DNA from: Croceimicrobium sp965228705
GTDB taxonomy: Bacteria; Bacteroidota; Bacteroidia; Flavobacteriales; Schleiferiaceae
Direction: 5' to 3'
Assembly: GCF_965228705.1 (NCBI RefSeq)
Contig: NZ_OZ245832.1
Span: 1,984,001 to 2,048,000 of the forward strand
Length of the DNA: 64,000 bases
How positions within the stretch are numbered: position 1 is the first letter of the stretch; each line of letters opens with the position of its first letter. The position numbers were made by a program, and so were the translations under genes. Of the stretch, positions 1 to 8,006 are shown piece by piece. The notes beneath the pieces were generated by a model. That model searched no databases. It had not been told where the DNA came from and saw only the letters and a program-made list of their open reading frames with translations.

Positions 1-498
1 GTCAATAAACTACTTGGAGCCCCCTATAAGTTTAGCTTTAAAAACCATCATAACTCCGGAACCGCTAGTTTATTCCTTAAGGAATATAATTCAACTTCAA
101 GGTTTCTAGAAGGATTGACCATTGGTTCAAAATGCAATTTTGAACTAAGGCCAAAGGGCCTTTTACTGCATGTTTCCCTTCAGAACCAATATCAGCAAAT
201 CCCTATACCCTTCTCCGAAATAAAAAAACTAGAAATTGAAAAAGGGGCGGAGAGCATTAAACCCATTCCGATGTTCCCCATGTGGATCCTCTTAAAACTT
301 GGCCTTTCCATTCGATATGCGCGTTATTTCCGATTAAAAGCATGGGAATACACAATATCTGAACTGAAATTGAGACTCATCACCGAACTCTATGACATGA
401 GTTTCCAATCGAATGGTTACAATTATATAGCTCTAGCTCAATATTTTAAATGGTCGAATTTAAATCCGGATTTAATCGTACTTAAAAAGACTAGCTGA
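1..498 (+). CDS. Hypothetical protein, 5' end outside window
   Basis: The reading frame is open from the first base (VNKLLGAPYK...) through to the TAA at 496-498, so the gene almost certainly begins upstream of the window; the TTG at 115 is only an internal codon that could be mistaken for a start. The visible 165 residues are soluble-looking, with a stretch near residues 60-100 (FSEIKKLEIEKG, then a Pro/Met/Trp-rich turn) that resembles the pattern of small bacterial PH-like domains, but I cannot assign a family. Downstream genes lie on the same strand, 85 bp away. Function unknown. Confidence 0.7.
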   Translation, partial: VNKLLGAPYKFSFKNHHNSGTASLFLKEYNSTSRFLEGLTIGSKCNFELRPKGLLLHVSLQNQYQQIPIPFSEIKKLEIEKGAESIKPIPMFPMWILLKLGLSIRYARYFRLKAWEYTISELKLRLITELYDMSFQSNGYNYIALAQYFKWSNLNPDLIVLKKTS

Positions 499-583
499 TT
501 TCACTGGCTTGGGTTTATTGCTAAGCCTGTAATAGTCTAAGCTTTAGAGAGCCAAACAGACCTGAAAATGATAATCAACTACA

Positions 584-913
584 ATGAAATCTCTCATCGA
601 CAACATCTGGATTGAAAGTGAAGAAAGAGGGAGCATCCTAGACGGATCTCAGAAAGCCAATGACAATTCTGATGTCATAGTGACCTTCCGTGATAAAAGT
701 CGATATGTGGCCACTTTCTTCAGCTATCAAAACATTGAGCATTTAAGAAGGAAAAACCAGGAAACAGGCGAATGCTTGAAGGGCCGTTACTTTTGGGCTT
801 CAGATATGATCTTGATCGAAAGCCTAAACCGAAAAGAAATTGAAACCATCATTGAACATCTACTTAAAGAAGATGAATTCCCATTGATTTTCCGCGAAAT
901 TGAGGAAGATTAG
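584..913 (+). CDS. Hypothetical protein, 109 aa
   Basis: Small acidic cytoplasmic-looking protein with no signal peptide or membrane segment. It begins with ATG at 584. It is predicted alpha/beta: a beta-rich middle (VIVTFRDKSRYVATFF) and a helical C-terminus (NRKEIETIIEHLLKEDEF). The pattern is that of small single-domain proteins often found in accessory regions, sometimes as immunity proteins, but there is no toxin gene visible next to it and I do not recognise the family. Stands alone between the truncated first gene and the DUF1304 gene, same strand. Confidence 0.75.
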   Translation: MKSLIDNIWIESEERGSILDGSQKANDNSDVIVTFRDKSRYVATFFSYQNIEHLRRKNQETGECLKGRYFWASDMILIESLNRKEIETIIEHLLKEDEFPLIFREIEED

Positions 914-1030
914 TTAATAAGGAAAGGCTTTACGCATCAGCTACGGCAAATCTAAGGAGCTTAAGTTATCAATGGGCTACTCCAGAACTTGCCTTATCTT
1001 AGATTAAAAATCACCCAATACCATTTAAAG

Positions 1031-1408
1031 ATGATTGAAATTATCGCCGATATATTAACCGCCTTGGTTGCATTAGAGCATTTGTACATTTTATGGATAG
1101 AAATGTTTGCCTGGGAAACAAGAGGTAGAAAGGCCTTTAAATCAATACCCGCAGATCTATTTCCTAGAACTAAGGGATTGGCCGCAAATCAGGGACTTTA
1201 TAATGGCTTTTTAGCCGCCGGTTTAATCTGGTCCTTCCTAATAAGTGATATGGATTGGCAAATCAATATTCGCTTGTTCTTTCTAGGCTGTGTGGTGATC
1301 GCCGGGATATTTGGCGCTCTAACGGCCGCTAAAAAAATATTCCTCATTCAAGCTTTGCCGGCGATTATTGCCTTGACCGTGGTATTAATCGAAATGACCT
1401 CAAAATGA
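1031..1408 (+). CDS. DUF1304 family membrane protein
   Basis: 125-aa integral membrane protein. Four predicted transmembrane helices fill nearly the whole chain. Family-like features are the N-terminal LVALEHLYILWIEMFAW segment, the FPRTKGLAANQGLYNGFLA loop (residues about 48-66), and the helix ending in GIFGALTA, all typical of DUF1304 proteins of about 120 residues. I chose the ATG at 1031 rather than the TTG at 989 because the extra 14 residues do not belong to the family core. The biochemical role of DUF1304 proteins is not known to me. The next gene starts 24 bp downstream on the same strand. Confidence 0.85.
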   Translation: MIEIIADILTALVALEHLYILWIEMFAWETRGRKAFKSIPADLFPRTKGLAANQGLYNGFLAAGLIWSFLISDMDWQINIRLFFLGCVVIAGIFGALTAAKKIFLIQALPAIIALTVVLIEMTSK

Positions 1409-1432
1409 AAACTAAAAAGAGCTTAGGAACAT

Positions 1433-1894
1433 ATGCTAAAAGAAAGTCAAATCTCTGCAAAACTGGCACTGCTAAGAGATGAACTAGAAAACCTCATTTC
1501 ATTCTTTGAGCAAAATCTTGATTATAACTTGATGGTTTATGATCTATGGAACGCAAAAGATATCCTGGGCCATATTACGTTTTGGCATGAGAGCTTTGCT
1601 CGTAATATTTCCCACCTAGGAAAGGGTTTAAAACCAAAGCCACTTAAAGGAAAGCTATCAGAAGTAAATAATCTAAGTGTTGATACAACAAAAGCGGTAT
1701 CGATACAAGATTTGATAGAACGACTTAAAGATGCTCAAAAGGTGATCGAGGAATTCATCTTTTTAGAATCTATCTCAACTATCCCCTATAAGAAAGGATC
1801 TCGTGAATATTCAAGAGAAGAACACCTTGAAATCGTTACAAATCACATACGCAAACATCTTCAGGATCTTAGGAAAAAATATTTTAAATCCTAA
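1433..1894 (+). CDS. ClbS/DfsB-like four-helix protein (DinB superfamily)
   Basis: 153-aa all-helical protein. The N-terminal part, with LRDELENLISFFEQ followed by WNAKDILGHITFWHESFARN, is the pattern of DUF1706 (ClbS/DfsB) proteins in the DinB four-helix superfamily; the His and Trp in GHITFWHE and the C-terminal HIRKHLQDLRK helix sit where superfamily members place their core residues. ClbS itself is a cyclopropane hydrolase protecting against colibactin, but most relatives are uncharacterised, so only the fold is claimed. No toxin biosynthesis genes are nearby. After its TAA the frame stays open to 2110 (see rejected items). Confidence 0.65.
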   Translation: MLKESQISAKLALLRDELENLISFFEQNLDYNLMVYDLWNAKDILGHITFWHESFARNISHLGKGLKPKPLKGKLSEVNNLSVDTTKAVSIQDLIERLKDAQKVIEEFIFLESISTIPYKKGSREYSREEHLEIVTNHIRKHLQDLRKKYFKS

Positions 1895-2172
1895 AGCAAA
1901 TGCCCTGCTCCATTTAATGGCATTCAAATTTGCTTAATCGCGTCCATCGAGGCACCAATTAAACTAAGCCGCAGGATTGAACCTCTAGATATCGCCTATC
2001 GCACTATCCGTCATTTCTTTGAATCATTCTACTCATACCTTCAACAGTTGCTTCCAGCTAATTCAGAAAAGTTTGTACTGATGCTAAAAATAACCGAAAT
2101 TCAAACCTGACAAATTCCACAACAAAGGAAACCTGAAAGTCCATCCTCTTCCAAAATTAAAAATTGGGGCGC

Positions 2173-2769
2173 ATGAAAATTCTCACCAAAATCCGCTGGA
2201 TAGCAAGTATTCTACTCGTTTTTATCGTTGTACTTCTAACCAATTTAATTGACCGCGAAAATTTCAATCGGCTGAGCTATTCTGTTACCACCATGTATGA
2301 AGATAGAATTGTTGCAAGCGATGTACTATTTGAACTATCACGAATTATTCAAAAGAAAGAAATCGCCATTTATACTTCAGACAGCCTGTATCCTTTGGAA
2401 CAGAAAGCAAAACTGGATAGTCAAATCAATGAGCTGCTCAATAAATACAGACAAACCAAATTGACTTCAAAAGAAAATTTCATTTTCCAGCAAGTCGAAG
2501 AAGAACTTCAAACCTTGCAAAAACTGGAAAGCAAGGCTCCTAATACTTTTAGTAAGGAAACCTTAAAAAGCATTGAGACCATTGACCATCAATTGGTCGA
2601 ATTATCTAAAATTCAATTGCAAGAAGGCAAACGTCAGGTCTTTGCCAGCGAAAAAGTAAAAGACAGCATTAATCTTTTTACCCAAGGGGAAATTATTTTC
2701 CTGGTCCTTATGGCAATATTAGTTCAGATTATTATTCTCTATAAGCCTAGTAGTCCTAAAAAGTCCTAA
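2173..2769 (+). CDS. Four-helix-bundle MCP-type sensor domain protein without signalling output
   Basis: 198 aa. TM helix at residues about 7-24, a long helical extracytoplasmic segment (about 25-170) rich in Glu/Lys/Gln, and a second TM near the C-terminus (about 174-191) followed by only a short basic tail. The pattern TMYEDRIVASDVLFELSRIIQKKEIAI is that of the 4HB_MCP sensor module of chemotaxis receptors. Unlike receptors it has no HAMP or methyl-accepting domain, so it is a stand-alone membrane sensor or adaptor. ATG at 2173 is preferred over TTG 2164; GGGGC lies just before it. The next gene downstream is the one broken by the insertion sequence. Confidence 0.75.
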   Translation: MKILTKIRWIASILLVFIVVLLTNLIDRENFNRLSYSVTTMYEDRIVASDVLFELSRIIQKKEIAIYTSDSLYPLEQKAKLDSQINELLNKYRQTKLTSKENFIFQQVEEELQTLQKLESKAPNTFSKETLKSIETIDHQLVELSKIQLQEGKRQVFASEKVKDSINLFTQGEIIFLVLMAILVQIIILYKPSSPKKS

Positions 2770-2965
2770 CTACTTATTGAATTTAAGCAAGCCTCACTTA
2801 GTTGAAAAACCCGAGCTCCTTCAAAATCAAAAAATGGACAGCTACCTCAAATCCTATCTTGCCGACGGATTTTTTCTTCGCATGAAGAACTACAGCCTTG
2901 TCGATTATTATATATCCAACTCGAATCATCTTTTTCTACAGCTAAAATACATCGAGGGTTTTGAG

Positions 2966-2969
2966 CATG
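2966..2969. repeat. Target-site duplication, left copy (CATG)
   Basis: The four bases CATG directly outside the left IS end are repeated directly outside the right end at 4196-4199. A 4-bp duplication is the usual length for the IS407 group of the IS3 family. Confidence 0.85.
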
Positions 2970-2992
2970 TGTAAGCTTCCCCTGATCCGAAC
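2970..2992. repeat. IS left terminal inverted repeat
   Basis: Begins TGTAAGCTTCCC and ends CCGAAC; pairs with 4172-4195. It lies downstream of OrfB (the transposase 3' end) and carries the TAA that truncates the interrupted host gene. Confidence 0.9.
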
Positions 2993-2998
2993 CATTAG

Positions 2999-3772
2999 TT
3001 AATTGACTTTTCCAAAGATAGTATTGTTTTCAACCACCCCGAGGGTACCCTCGGGGTGGTTGCGTTTGGCGTATACCCTAGGCGGTATATTTCCTAATGA
3101 ATCATGAGGTTTAAAGTTGTTATAGTCATGCATCCACTTTTCTGTTTGCTCCCTTACCTGATGGATATCTTCAAAAATATATTTGTCCAGCACTCCTCGG
3201 CGGTAGCTTCCATTAAATCGCTCTATAAAAGCGTTCTGTGTGGGTTTGCCGGGTTGGATATATCTAAATTCTATTTCATGAATGACGCTCCATGATTTAG
3301 TGAGCTCAGCAATGAACTCGGGCCCATTGTCCATTCGGATCACATCGGGTTTACCCCTGCGATTGATTAAATGATTAAGCACATATACTACTCTGTTTGA
3401 TGGAAGTGAGAAATCTACTTCGATATGTAGTGCTTCTCGATTGTAGTCATCAATTACCGTGAATGCACGAAACTTGCGCTTGTTTTCTAGTACATCATGT
3501 ACAAAGTCCATACTCCAGGTCTGATTCGGCCTATCAGGCACCACTAACGGTTCTTTTACCCGAGCGGGTAATCGCTTCTTAACCTTTCGTCTTAAAGGTA
3601 GTTTTAAAGCCACATAAACACGATGTAGTCGTTTGTGGTTCCAAGTCTTGCCTTCATTACGTAAGCGGTGATAGGCGTTCCAAAAGCCTTCCTCAGAATG
3701 TTCTTTTGCTTTCGTCAGTAATGCTTCTTCCAGCTCACGATCATCCTTTGCTTGGGCTTGATAGTAATACAC
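2999..3772 (-). CDS. IS3-family transposase OrfB (rve integrase domain)
   Basis: Catalytic part of the transposase. Counting from the GTG at 3772, the acidic triad is D89 (WSMDF), D148 (RMDNGPEF) and E184 (NAFIERF); the 35-residue spacing of the last two is the DD(35)E signature. An N-terminal HTH_21-like segment (FWNAYHRLRNEGKTWNHKRLHRVY) precedes it. The frame is open upstream to the OrfA overlap, reading ALKPCRKREIGQEISRR..., so the working enzyme is probably an OrfAB fusion made by -1 frameshifting rather than a protein started at 3772. The C-terminal tail after YAKR is encoded by a long palindrome. Confidence 0.93.
   Translation of the reverse strand: MYYYQAQAKDDRELEEALLTKAKEHSEEGFWNAYHRLRNEGKTWNHKRLHRVYVALKLPLRRKVKKRLPARVKEPLVVPDRPNQTWSMDFVHDVLENKRKFRAFTVIDDYNREALHIEVDFSLPSNRVVYVLNHLINRRGKPDVIRMDNGPEFIAELTKSWSVIHEIEFRYIQPGKPTQNAFIERFNGSYRRGVLDKYIFEDIHQVREQTEKWMHDYNNFKPHDSLGNIPPRVYAKRNHPEGTLGVVENNTIFGKVN
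3031..3062. repeat. Perfect 32-bp palindrome in the OrfB tail
   Basis: The 32 bases from 3031 to 3062 equal their own reverse complement, centred on GGTACC, with arms starting CAACCACCCCGAGG. It can form a 14-bp stem with a 4-nt loop on either strand. It encodes the last unconserved residues of OrfB (NHPEGTLGVV) and lies 61 bp from the left IS end. Confidence 0.9.
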
Positions 3773-3861
3773 GCTTTTACTGAGGTTTAATACACGGCAT
3801 GCCCTGCTAATACCGTAGCGTCTAGATATTTCCTGACCAATCTCTCTCTTACGGCAGGGCT

Positions 3862-4128
3862 TTAAAGCTTTTTTTCAATAATCTCTTTAGCTAGTTGATG
3901 ATCTAGGGCCAGGTTCGCGTACATCTGCTTAAGCTTCCTGTTTTCCTCTTCAAGATCCTTTATACGCTTTAACTCCTTTCCACTCATGCCAGCATAACGC
4001 TCTCGCCATTTGTAAAACGTTGCGGTACTAACCCCGTACTCTCGGCTCAATTCCTGTGCACTTCTACCTTGATCAAACTCTTTCAAGACCCTGGCAATCT
4101 TCTCTGGCGAAAACTTACTCTTTCTCAT
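3862..4128 (-). CDS. IS3-family transposase OrfA (HTH_Tnp_1)
   Basis: 88-aa DNA-binding subunit. Residues 5-45 form the helix-turn-helix (FSPEKIARVLKEF ... LSREYGVSTATFYKWRERY) and residues 50-85 a Leu/Glu/Lys coiled-coil-like helix (LKRIKDLEEENRKLKQM) typical of OrfA. It ends LAKEIIEKKL at TAA 3862-3864, just past the run of seven A on the coding strand that allows the shift into OrfB. It binds the terminal repeats and forms multimers with OrfAB in studied relatives. Confidence 0.93.
   Translation of the reverse strand: MRKSKFSPEKIARVLKEFDQGRSAQELSREYGVSTATFYKWRERYAGMSGKELKRIKDLEEENRKLKQMYANLALDHQLAKEIIEKKL
3868..3875 (-). other. Programmed -1 frameshift site (A7G)
   Basis: On the minus strand the sequence is GAAAAAAAGC at the end of OrfA. 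Slipping back one base on the A run changes the frame from KKL-stop to KKALKPCRKRE..., which continues without a stop into OrfB. A-run plus G slippery sites are the standard way IS3-family elements make OrfAB. Confidence 0.85.
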
Positions 4129-4171
4129 AATCGACTGTTTAAAATTAATCCTATTCCTCTACTTTTAAACA

Positions 4172-4195
4172 GTTCGGTTTTAAGGGAAGCTTACA
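4172..4195. repeat. IS right terminal inverted repeat
   Basis: Reads GTTCGG at its inner edge and GGGAAGCTTACA at the tip, the reverse complement of the left end with one extra base and a few mismatches in the middle. It lies upstream of OrfA, where the transposase promoter should sit. Confidence 0.9.
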
Positions 4196-4199
4196 CATG
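4196..4199. repeat. Target-site duplication, right copy (CATG)
   Basis: Second copy of the CATG target duplication; identical to 2966-2969. Confidence 0.85.
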
Positions 4200-4795
4200 A
4201 ATCTGAATTCTACCCCAAATTGGACAGTGATATTGGTGACTTCGTTTTGCAAATCAAAAGTTCCAATGCCTCGGAATTACTATCCATTCTCACTGCATTT
4301 CAACATTATGTTGGTGAACTAAGCCCGCTTAGCCTGCCCTTTAACAGTAAAGGATTCTTTGAGATTCTGGAGCATAATGGAGCAGATCATGAAGAAGGTT
4401 GGATGTCTGATTTTGCCTACTTCAATTTCGAGCAGTACTCCATTTTCAGTGAGCTTAAACCCTACCAAACATCAAATTGGCATAGCTCCCGGAATTACAG
4501 TCATTGCCAATTCCTTCTCAAGCAAATTCAGGAACAAGGTATCCCCGCCTATCACCCTGAGCTAAGTGCTAAAAAATTCAAACAGATGGATGAACTATTA
4601 AAATTCGGAATCAATAATTCTCTGCAGCAGATTATCAATTTTCTAAATGCTTACTACTTGGAAAGGCCAGATTTGGAAAGCATGAAGGCGCAACATGGTA
4701 AAAGCTATAATTTGATTCTGAACTTAGGGGATCAATTACGTCATGAAATTCAAAATCTAATGGGGCTTAAAAGAATCCAGTAGTAAGTCATTGAT

Positions 4796-5293
4796 ATGAA
4801 AACCTTCCTCAAATGGACCGCGAAAGGAGCGGTTTTTATTGGCATCATACTTTTAGTCCTGTACTTCATCGGTGAAGTAAAAACAGGTCTCCCAGGGACC
4901 CTTCTAATTTTAGTGATCGGCTCTGTTCTATTAGGTGCCCTCTTTTCTTTCGCGGAATTAATACTCATCCCCTACCGCAGAAAAAGATTGCTGCAGAAAA
5001 TCGTTCGTCTTTTCAAAGCCAAGCCATTGACCGATTCTCTGGCAAAATGGGAATTCGGTCGCTATGAAATTTACATAGACATCAGCTTCGACCTAAAAAT
5101 CACCGAACAAGCCGGAAATGTAGAACTCATTAGTTTTTACATCCCAGCCCATCAATTAAGAGCCTATCAATTGGCTATGCCTTTGAGTCAGAAAGAAGCC
5201 GAGTTTAGAGGAATGAAAACTTACAGAATTTACCAAACCAATGGAATGGGGCTTAAACTGGCTAAAGGAAGGATTAGCAAACAACTCATTTAA
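4796..5293 (+). CDS. Hypothetical membrane protein, 165 aa
   Basis: Two transmembrane helices (about residues 8-26 and 33-58) separated by a very short GEVKTGLPG loop, then a soluble C-terminal domain of about 100 residues with beta-strand character (FGRYEIYIDISFDLKI, VELISFYIPAHQL). The cytoplasmic or periplasmic side of that domain cannot be decided. ATG at 4796 lies 13 bp after the end of the IS-broken gene, so the two may have been co-transcribed; the IS could have polar effects on it. Family not recognised. Confidence 0.78.
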   Translation: MKTFLKWTAKGAVFIGIILLVLYFIGEVKTGLPGTLLILVIGSVLLGALFSFAELILIPYRRKRLLQKIVRLFKAKPLTDSLAKWEFGRYEIYIDISFDLKITEQAGNVELISFYIPAHQLRAYQLAMPLSQKEAEFRGMKTYRIYQTNGMGLKLAKGRISKQLI

Positions 5294-5343
5294 TTAGCTT
5301 CTACATCAAACATGTTACGGCAAAAGCCTAAATTCCATTAATC

Positions 5344-5568
5344 ATGCTTAAAATCTCACTTTGGATTCTTATCCTCATTTGCTCAATTCTTCTTTTAATC
5401 CTCTCAGCAACGATGATAAGTTTAGTATTAGGGTACCTGGATGTCGATCCCGATCAATCCTCACCTTTCAAAGGAAATTTCGCGACTTATTTTGGCTTTA
5501 TTATTTTAGGCTTTATTCTAATTCGAGGTATCCGTTTTAGCTTAAAAAAACTTCGGCAATCCGATTAA
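5344..5568 (+). CDS. Small two-helix membrane protein, 74 aa
   Basis: Two hydrophobic helices (about residues 5-28 and 44-62) joined by a polar loop with YLDVDPDQSSPFKG, and a basic C-terminus (RFSLKKLRQSD), which by the positive-inside rule suggests a cytoplasmic tail. It starts with ATG 51 bp after the preceding membrane protein on the same strand. No recognisable family. Confidence 0.65.
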   Translation: MLKISLWILILICSILLLILSATMISLVLGYLDVDPDQSSPFKGNFATYFGFIILGFILIRGIRFSLKKLRQSD

Positions 5569-5707
5569 GGAAATTGAACTTTCAGTAATCCCTCCGGAGG
5601 AGTTAAAATCAAAGTCTCAAATTTTCATAGCTTGGCTAAAACAAAGAATAACAGAATATTGCTTTAAATCCTGACCATAGCTGTACTGTAAAATCACTTC
5701 GCACATC

Positions 5708-6091
5708 ATGAGAACAATACGGTTTTATTTGCTCCTCCTTTCAGTAGGCCTCTTAAACCCTTCCTGTGAAAAGGATAATTCGGTTGAACTTGGAGGCTAC
5801 TTCGAATTTGAAGTTCGAACCAGCAATAACCCCAAGCGACTTAGTATCCCATTCTGTGATATTGAAATCCTTGAAGGAAACGGTCGTGATCTTGATTTTC
5901 GATGGGAATCGATTGATTCTGACATTGGAGTAAAAAGATGGAAAACTAATAAGCTTCTGTATGGCAGCTACAACTTTGAGTATTACTTGCGCTACAAAGA
6001 GGATGACGGCAGCACTAATACCATTGGCCCTTTGAGTTATAGTTTCCAGATCTTTCCGGGTGAGACTACTAAATTCTCAAGGAAGTTTTAA
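5708..6091 (+). CDS. Putative lipoprotein, 127 aa
   Basis: N-terminal signal MRTIRFYLLLLSVGLLNPSC with Cys20 as the likely lipidated residue, so the protein is expected to be anchored in the outer membrane or periplasm. The mature part is beta-rich (GGYFEFEVRTSNNPKRLSIP, YNFEYYLRYKEDDG) and may be a small beta-sandwich carrier or binding domain. The following gene, 33 bp downstream, encodes an outer-membrane-like protein, so the two may act together. Family not recognised. Confidence 0.72.
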   Translation: MRTIRFYLLLLSVGLLNPSCEKDNSVELGGYFEFEVRTSNNPKRLSIPFCDIEILEGNGRDLDFRWESIDSDIGVKRWKTNKLLYGSYNFEYYLRYKEDDGSTNTIGPLSYSFQIFPGETTKFSRKF

Positions 6092-6124
6092 ACGCCTTTA
6101 CCAACTATCCAAGCCATTTGCTTT

Positions 6125-6760
6125 ATGCGATTAACGATTATTTTCCTTCTCTTGGGCCTGCAATTAAGTGCCCAATCCCAGATCGGTCTTTATTATCAAG
6201 GCACTGTATCCAACCGAGCGCAATTCAGATCCTTTGATATCCATGAGCCTGTTTATTATCACAACCTTGGTATTCGCTATGACTTTAAAACAAAGCACTG
6301 GCTCTATTCACTGAGTCTTGAACACTTGCAACTCGGGGCAAAAACCTGGGGCATTGGCTATATTCCTGGAAATTCTGTCCCTAAATTATACGTCAGTGAA
6401 AACACCTATTACCATGTAAATTCTTCACTAAATGTGCTTCGAAAGCTCTTTGCAAACCCGAAATTTGAGATTCATGCCGGTGTGGGTTTAAACCTAGGAC
6501 ATGCCTATGCCGCAAGCAGGCACAGCTTCAGATTAGATGGAGGAAACCCACGCAATGTGAATAGCACCTGGGATTCCGGAGATTTTTTAAAATATAACTT
6601 TTACCTGGCTCCAGAGCTAGCCCTTCGTTTTGAGTATCATTTAAACAAAAGCTTCAGTTGCATCTTCGCCCCCGAATACAGCTATCAAATTCGAGAAAAC
6701 CTGGATTATTTCAGTCATAGTGTTTTTCAATTCAACACCGGATTTTCATACAACTTATAG
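6125..6760 (+). CDS. Putative outer-membrane beta-barrel protein, 211 aa
   Basis: Cleavable signal peptide (MRLTIIFLLLGLQLSAQSQ) followed by alternating amphipathic strands rich in Tyr, Phe and His (HNLGIRYDFKTKHWLYSLSLEHLQL, KFEIHAGVGLNLGHAYA), and ending on aromatic/hydrophobic strands (FQFNTGFSYNL), the usual look of a small Bacteroidota outer-membrane barrel. It follows the lipoprotein gene closely and probably shares its transcript. Substrate or role unknown. Confidence 0.72.
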   Translation: MRLTIIFLLLGLQLSAQSQIGLYYQGTVSNRAQFRSFDIHEPVYYHNLGIRYDFKTKHWLYSLSLEHLQLGAKTWGIGYIPGNSVPKLYVSENTYYHVNSSLNVLRKLFANPKFEIHAGVGLNLGHAYAASRHSFRLDGGNPRNVNSTWDSGDFLKYNFYLAPELALRFEYHLNKSFSCIFAPEYSYQIRENLDYFSHSVFQFNTGFSYNL

Positions 6761-6817
6761 GACAGCCTACTTGAAAGTATATTTTCTAAAGAAGAGTTTT
6801 CAGTTCAATAAATAGCA

Positions 6818-7276
6818 ATGAAAGAGTATCGATATTCAGATGAAAAAGCACTTCAGCTTATTCAGAAAATTTCTCGTACCACCCTACCAATTATTATGAT
6901 TATGATTTTGGGGGCATTACTTCTTATCGATATCTATAAAGGTGACACGAATCCAGATGAATTATTTTTCACGCATACCATTATGTTCTTTACACTAATA
7001 ATAGTCTGGATCCTAGTCTACAAAAACGCCCACAAGTATGGATCAAGATTAATGCAACAATACTATTTCAGTGTATCCGATACGGGAATTGAGAAAATAG
7101 GCCCTAAAGGAAAAATGGAAAGCATGAATTTCGCGCAAATTAGCAGCATTAGCATCCATAAAAAAGGATTACTTCTGGAAAGCTCTAAAAGCAAGCTTCT
7201 TCTCCCCAATGGACTGGAAGGTTTCGATGAATTATGCAATCTGATTTCTGAGAAGCGAAGCTTCAAAATTACTTAG
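6818..7276 (+). CDS. Membrane protein with PH/YcxB-like C-terminal domain
   Basis: 152 aa. Two TM helices (about residues 19-40 and 50-68) followed by a cytoplasmic-looking C-terminal domain: YYFSVSDTGIEKIGPKGKMESMNFAQISSISIHKKGLLLES. This strand pattern (f.vsd.Gi....g....i.w.qI..i...k..l.l) is that of YcxB-like or other bacterial PH-type domains. The assignment is by pattern only. It starts at ATG 6818 and lies 27 bp upstream of the uracil-DNA glycosylase gene. Confidence 0.68.
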   Translation: MKEYRYSDEKALQLIQKISRTTLPIIMIMILGALLLIDIYKGDTNPDELFFTHTIMFFTLIIVWILVYKNAHKYGSRLMQQYYFSVSDTGIEKIGPKGKMESMNFAQISSISIHKKGLLLESSKSKLLLPNGLEGFDELCNLISEKRSFKIT

Positions 7277-7303
7277 CTTAGCCTAAAGCTGCCTTGAACC
7301 AAA

Positions 7304-7876
7304 ATGCAAAAGCTCCTAAAGCAAATAAAATCCTGTACCATTTGCGCTGCGCATCTTACAGAGGGCGTAAACCCAATCCTTAGTGCAAGCCCTCAAAGTA
7401 AAATAGTACTAATTGGACAAGCACCTGGTAGTATTGTGCATCGCACAGGGATTCCCTGGGATGATAGAAGTGGAGATCGCCTTAGAGATTGGATGGCTGT
7501 ATCTAAAAATGACTTTTACCGCGAAGAACTTTTTGCCTTAATACCGATGGGCTTTTGCTATCCTGGTAAAGGCAAAAGTGGTGACCTTGCACCTCGACCT
7601 GAATGCGCTCCGCAATGGCATCAACCTCTACTTAGCGAAATAAAAGCGAAGCAACTCATTCTTCTGATTGGTAGCTATGCTCAAAAATATTATTTGGGGG
7701 ATCGAGCTAAAAACACCCTTACGGAGACCGTTAAGAATTATACGGAATACCTACCCCAATTTCTGCCGCTGCCTCATCCTTCACCTCGCAATACTATTTG
7801 GCTCAAAAAAAATCCCTGGTTTGAAGAATCTATCCTACCGATCCTGAGAAAAAGAGTTCAGGAACTAAATACCTAG
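7304..7876 (+). CDS. Uracil-DNA glycosylase family protein, four-Cys (Fe-S) type
   Basis: 190 aa. The UDG superfamily core is clear: motif GQAPG (residues about 38-42), DRSGDRLRDWM, and the C-terminal HPSPRN loop that inserts into DNA. Four cysteines at 11, 14 (CTIC), 85 (GFC) and 101 (PEC) match the layout of the iron-sulfur ligands of family 4/5 enzymes, so a [4Fe-4S] cluster is likely. It would excise uracil or related damaged bases in base excision repair, in the cytoplasm. The usual GEAPG is GQAPG here, which may alter substrate choice. No other repair gene is adjacent. Confidence 0.85.
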   Translation: MQKLLKQIKSCTICAAHLTEGVNPILSASPQSKIVLIGQAPGSIVHRTGIPWDDRSGDRLRDWMAVSKNDFYREELFALIPMGFCYPGKGKSGDLAPRPECAPQWHQPLLSEIKAKQLILLIGSYAQKYYLGDRAKNTLTETVKNYTEYLPQFLPLPHPSPRNTIWLKKNPWFEESILPILRKRVQELNT

Positions 7877-8006
7877 GACAATAGCCAAATCAAGCTTAAA
7901 CCTATTCGATCTGTATCGAATTTGTACCTAAGCTCCGTAGCAATCACTCCCAGTGCTGGAATCCAGCATTTTAAAGGCATTAGATTTAATATTTCTGCAA
8001 TTTTCC

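Larger units (their letters stand above)
2970..4195 (-). mobile_element. Complete IS3-family element, IS407-type
   Basis: 1226 bp, with transposase genes on the minus strand. Terminal inverted repeats share a perfect 12-bp tip TGTAAGCTTCCC and a further CCGAAC block (about 24 bp imperfect). It is flanked by CATG duplications. It encodes OrfA (HTH plus leucine-zipper-like helix) and OrfB (rve integrase with DDE residues) in overlapping -1 register. OrfA wording (SREYGVSTATFYKWRERYAGM) and OrfB motifs (TWSMDFVHD, PGKPTQNAFIERFNG) match IS407-group elements. Intact ends, intact genes and an unmutated duplication point to a recent insertion. It interrupts the gene spanning 2834-4783. Confidence 0.95.
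2834..4783 (+). pseudogene. Hypothetical gene split by an IS3-family insertion
   Basis: The 5' part (ATG 2834, or TTG 2777, to 2969) reads MDSYLKSYLADGFF...IEGFEH and is cut by the IS; the IS end itself supplies TAA at 2972-2974, giving a product of about 46 residues. The 3' part (4200-4783) continues ESEFYPKLDSDIGDF... to the TAG at 4781-4783. Removing the 1226-bp IS plus one 4-bp target copy (1230 bp, divisible by 3) joins 136 + 584 bp into an exact 239-codon frame, so the parent gene was intact when the IS landed. The parental protein looks cytoplasmic, mixed alpha/beta with a helical C-terminus; I do not recognise it. Confidence 0.8.

Noticed and set aside
1895..2110. Open frame of 71 codons continuing directly after the ClbS/DfsB stop
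   Set aside because: It has no early start codon, no family resemblance, and a frame of this length can occur by chance in AT-rich DNA. Only worth revisiting if relatives have a longer ClbS-like protein.
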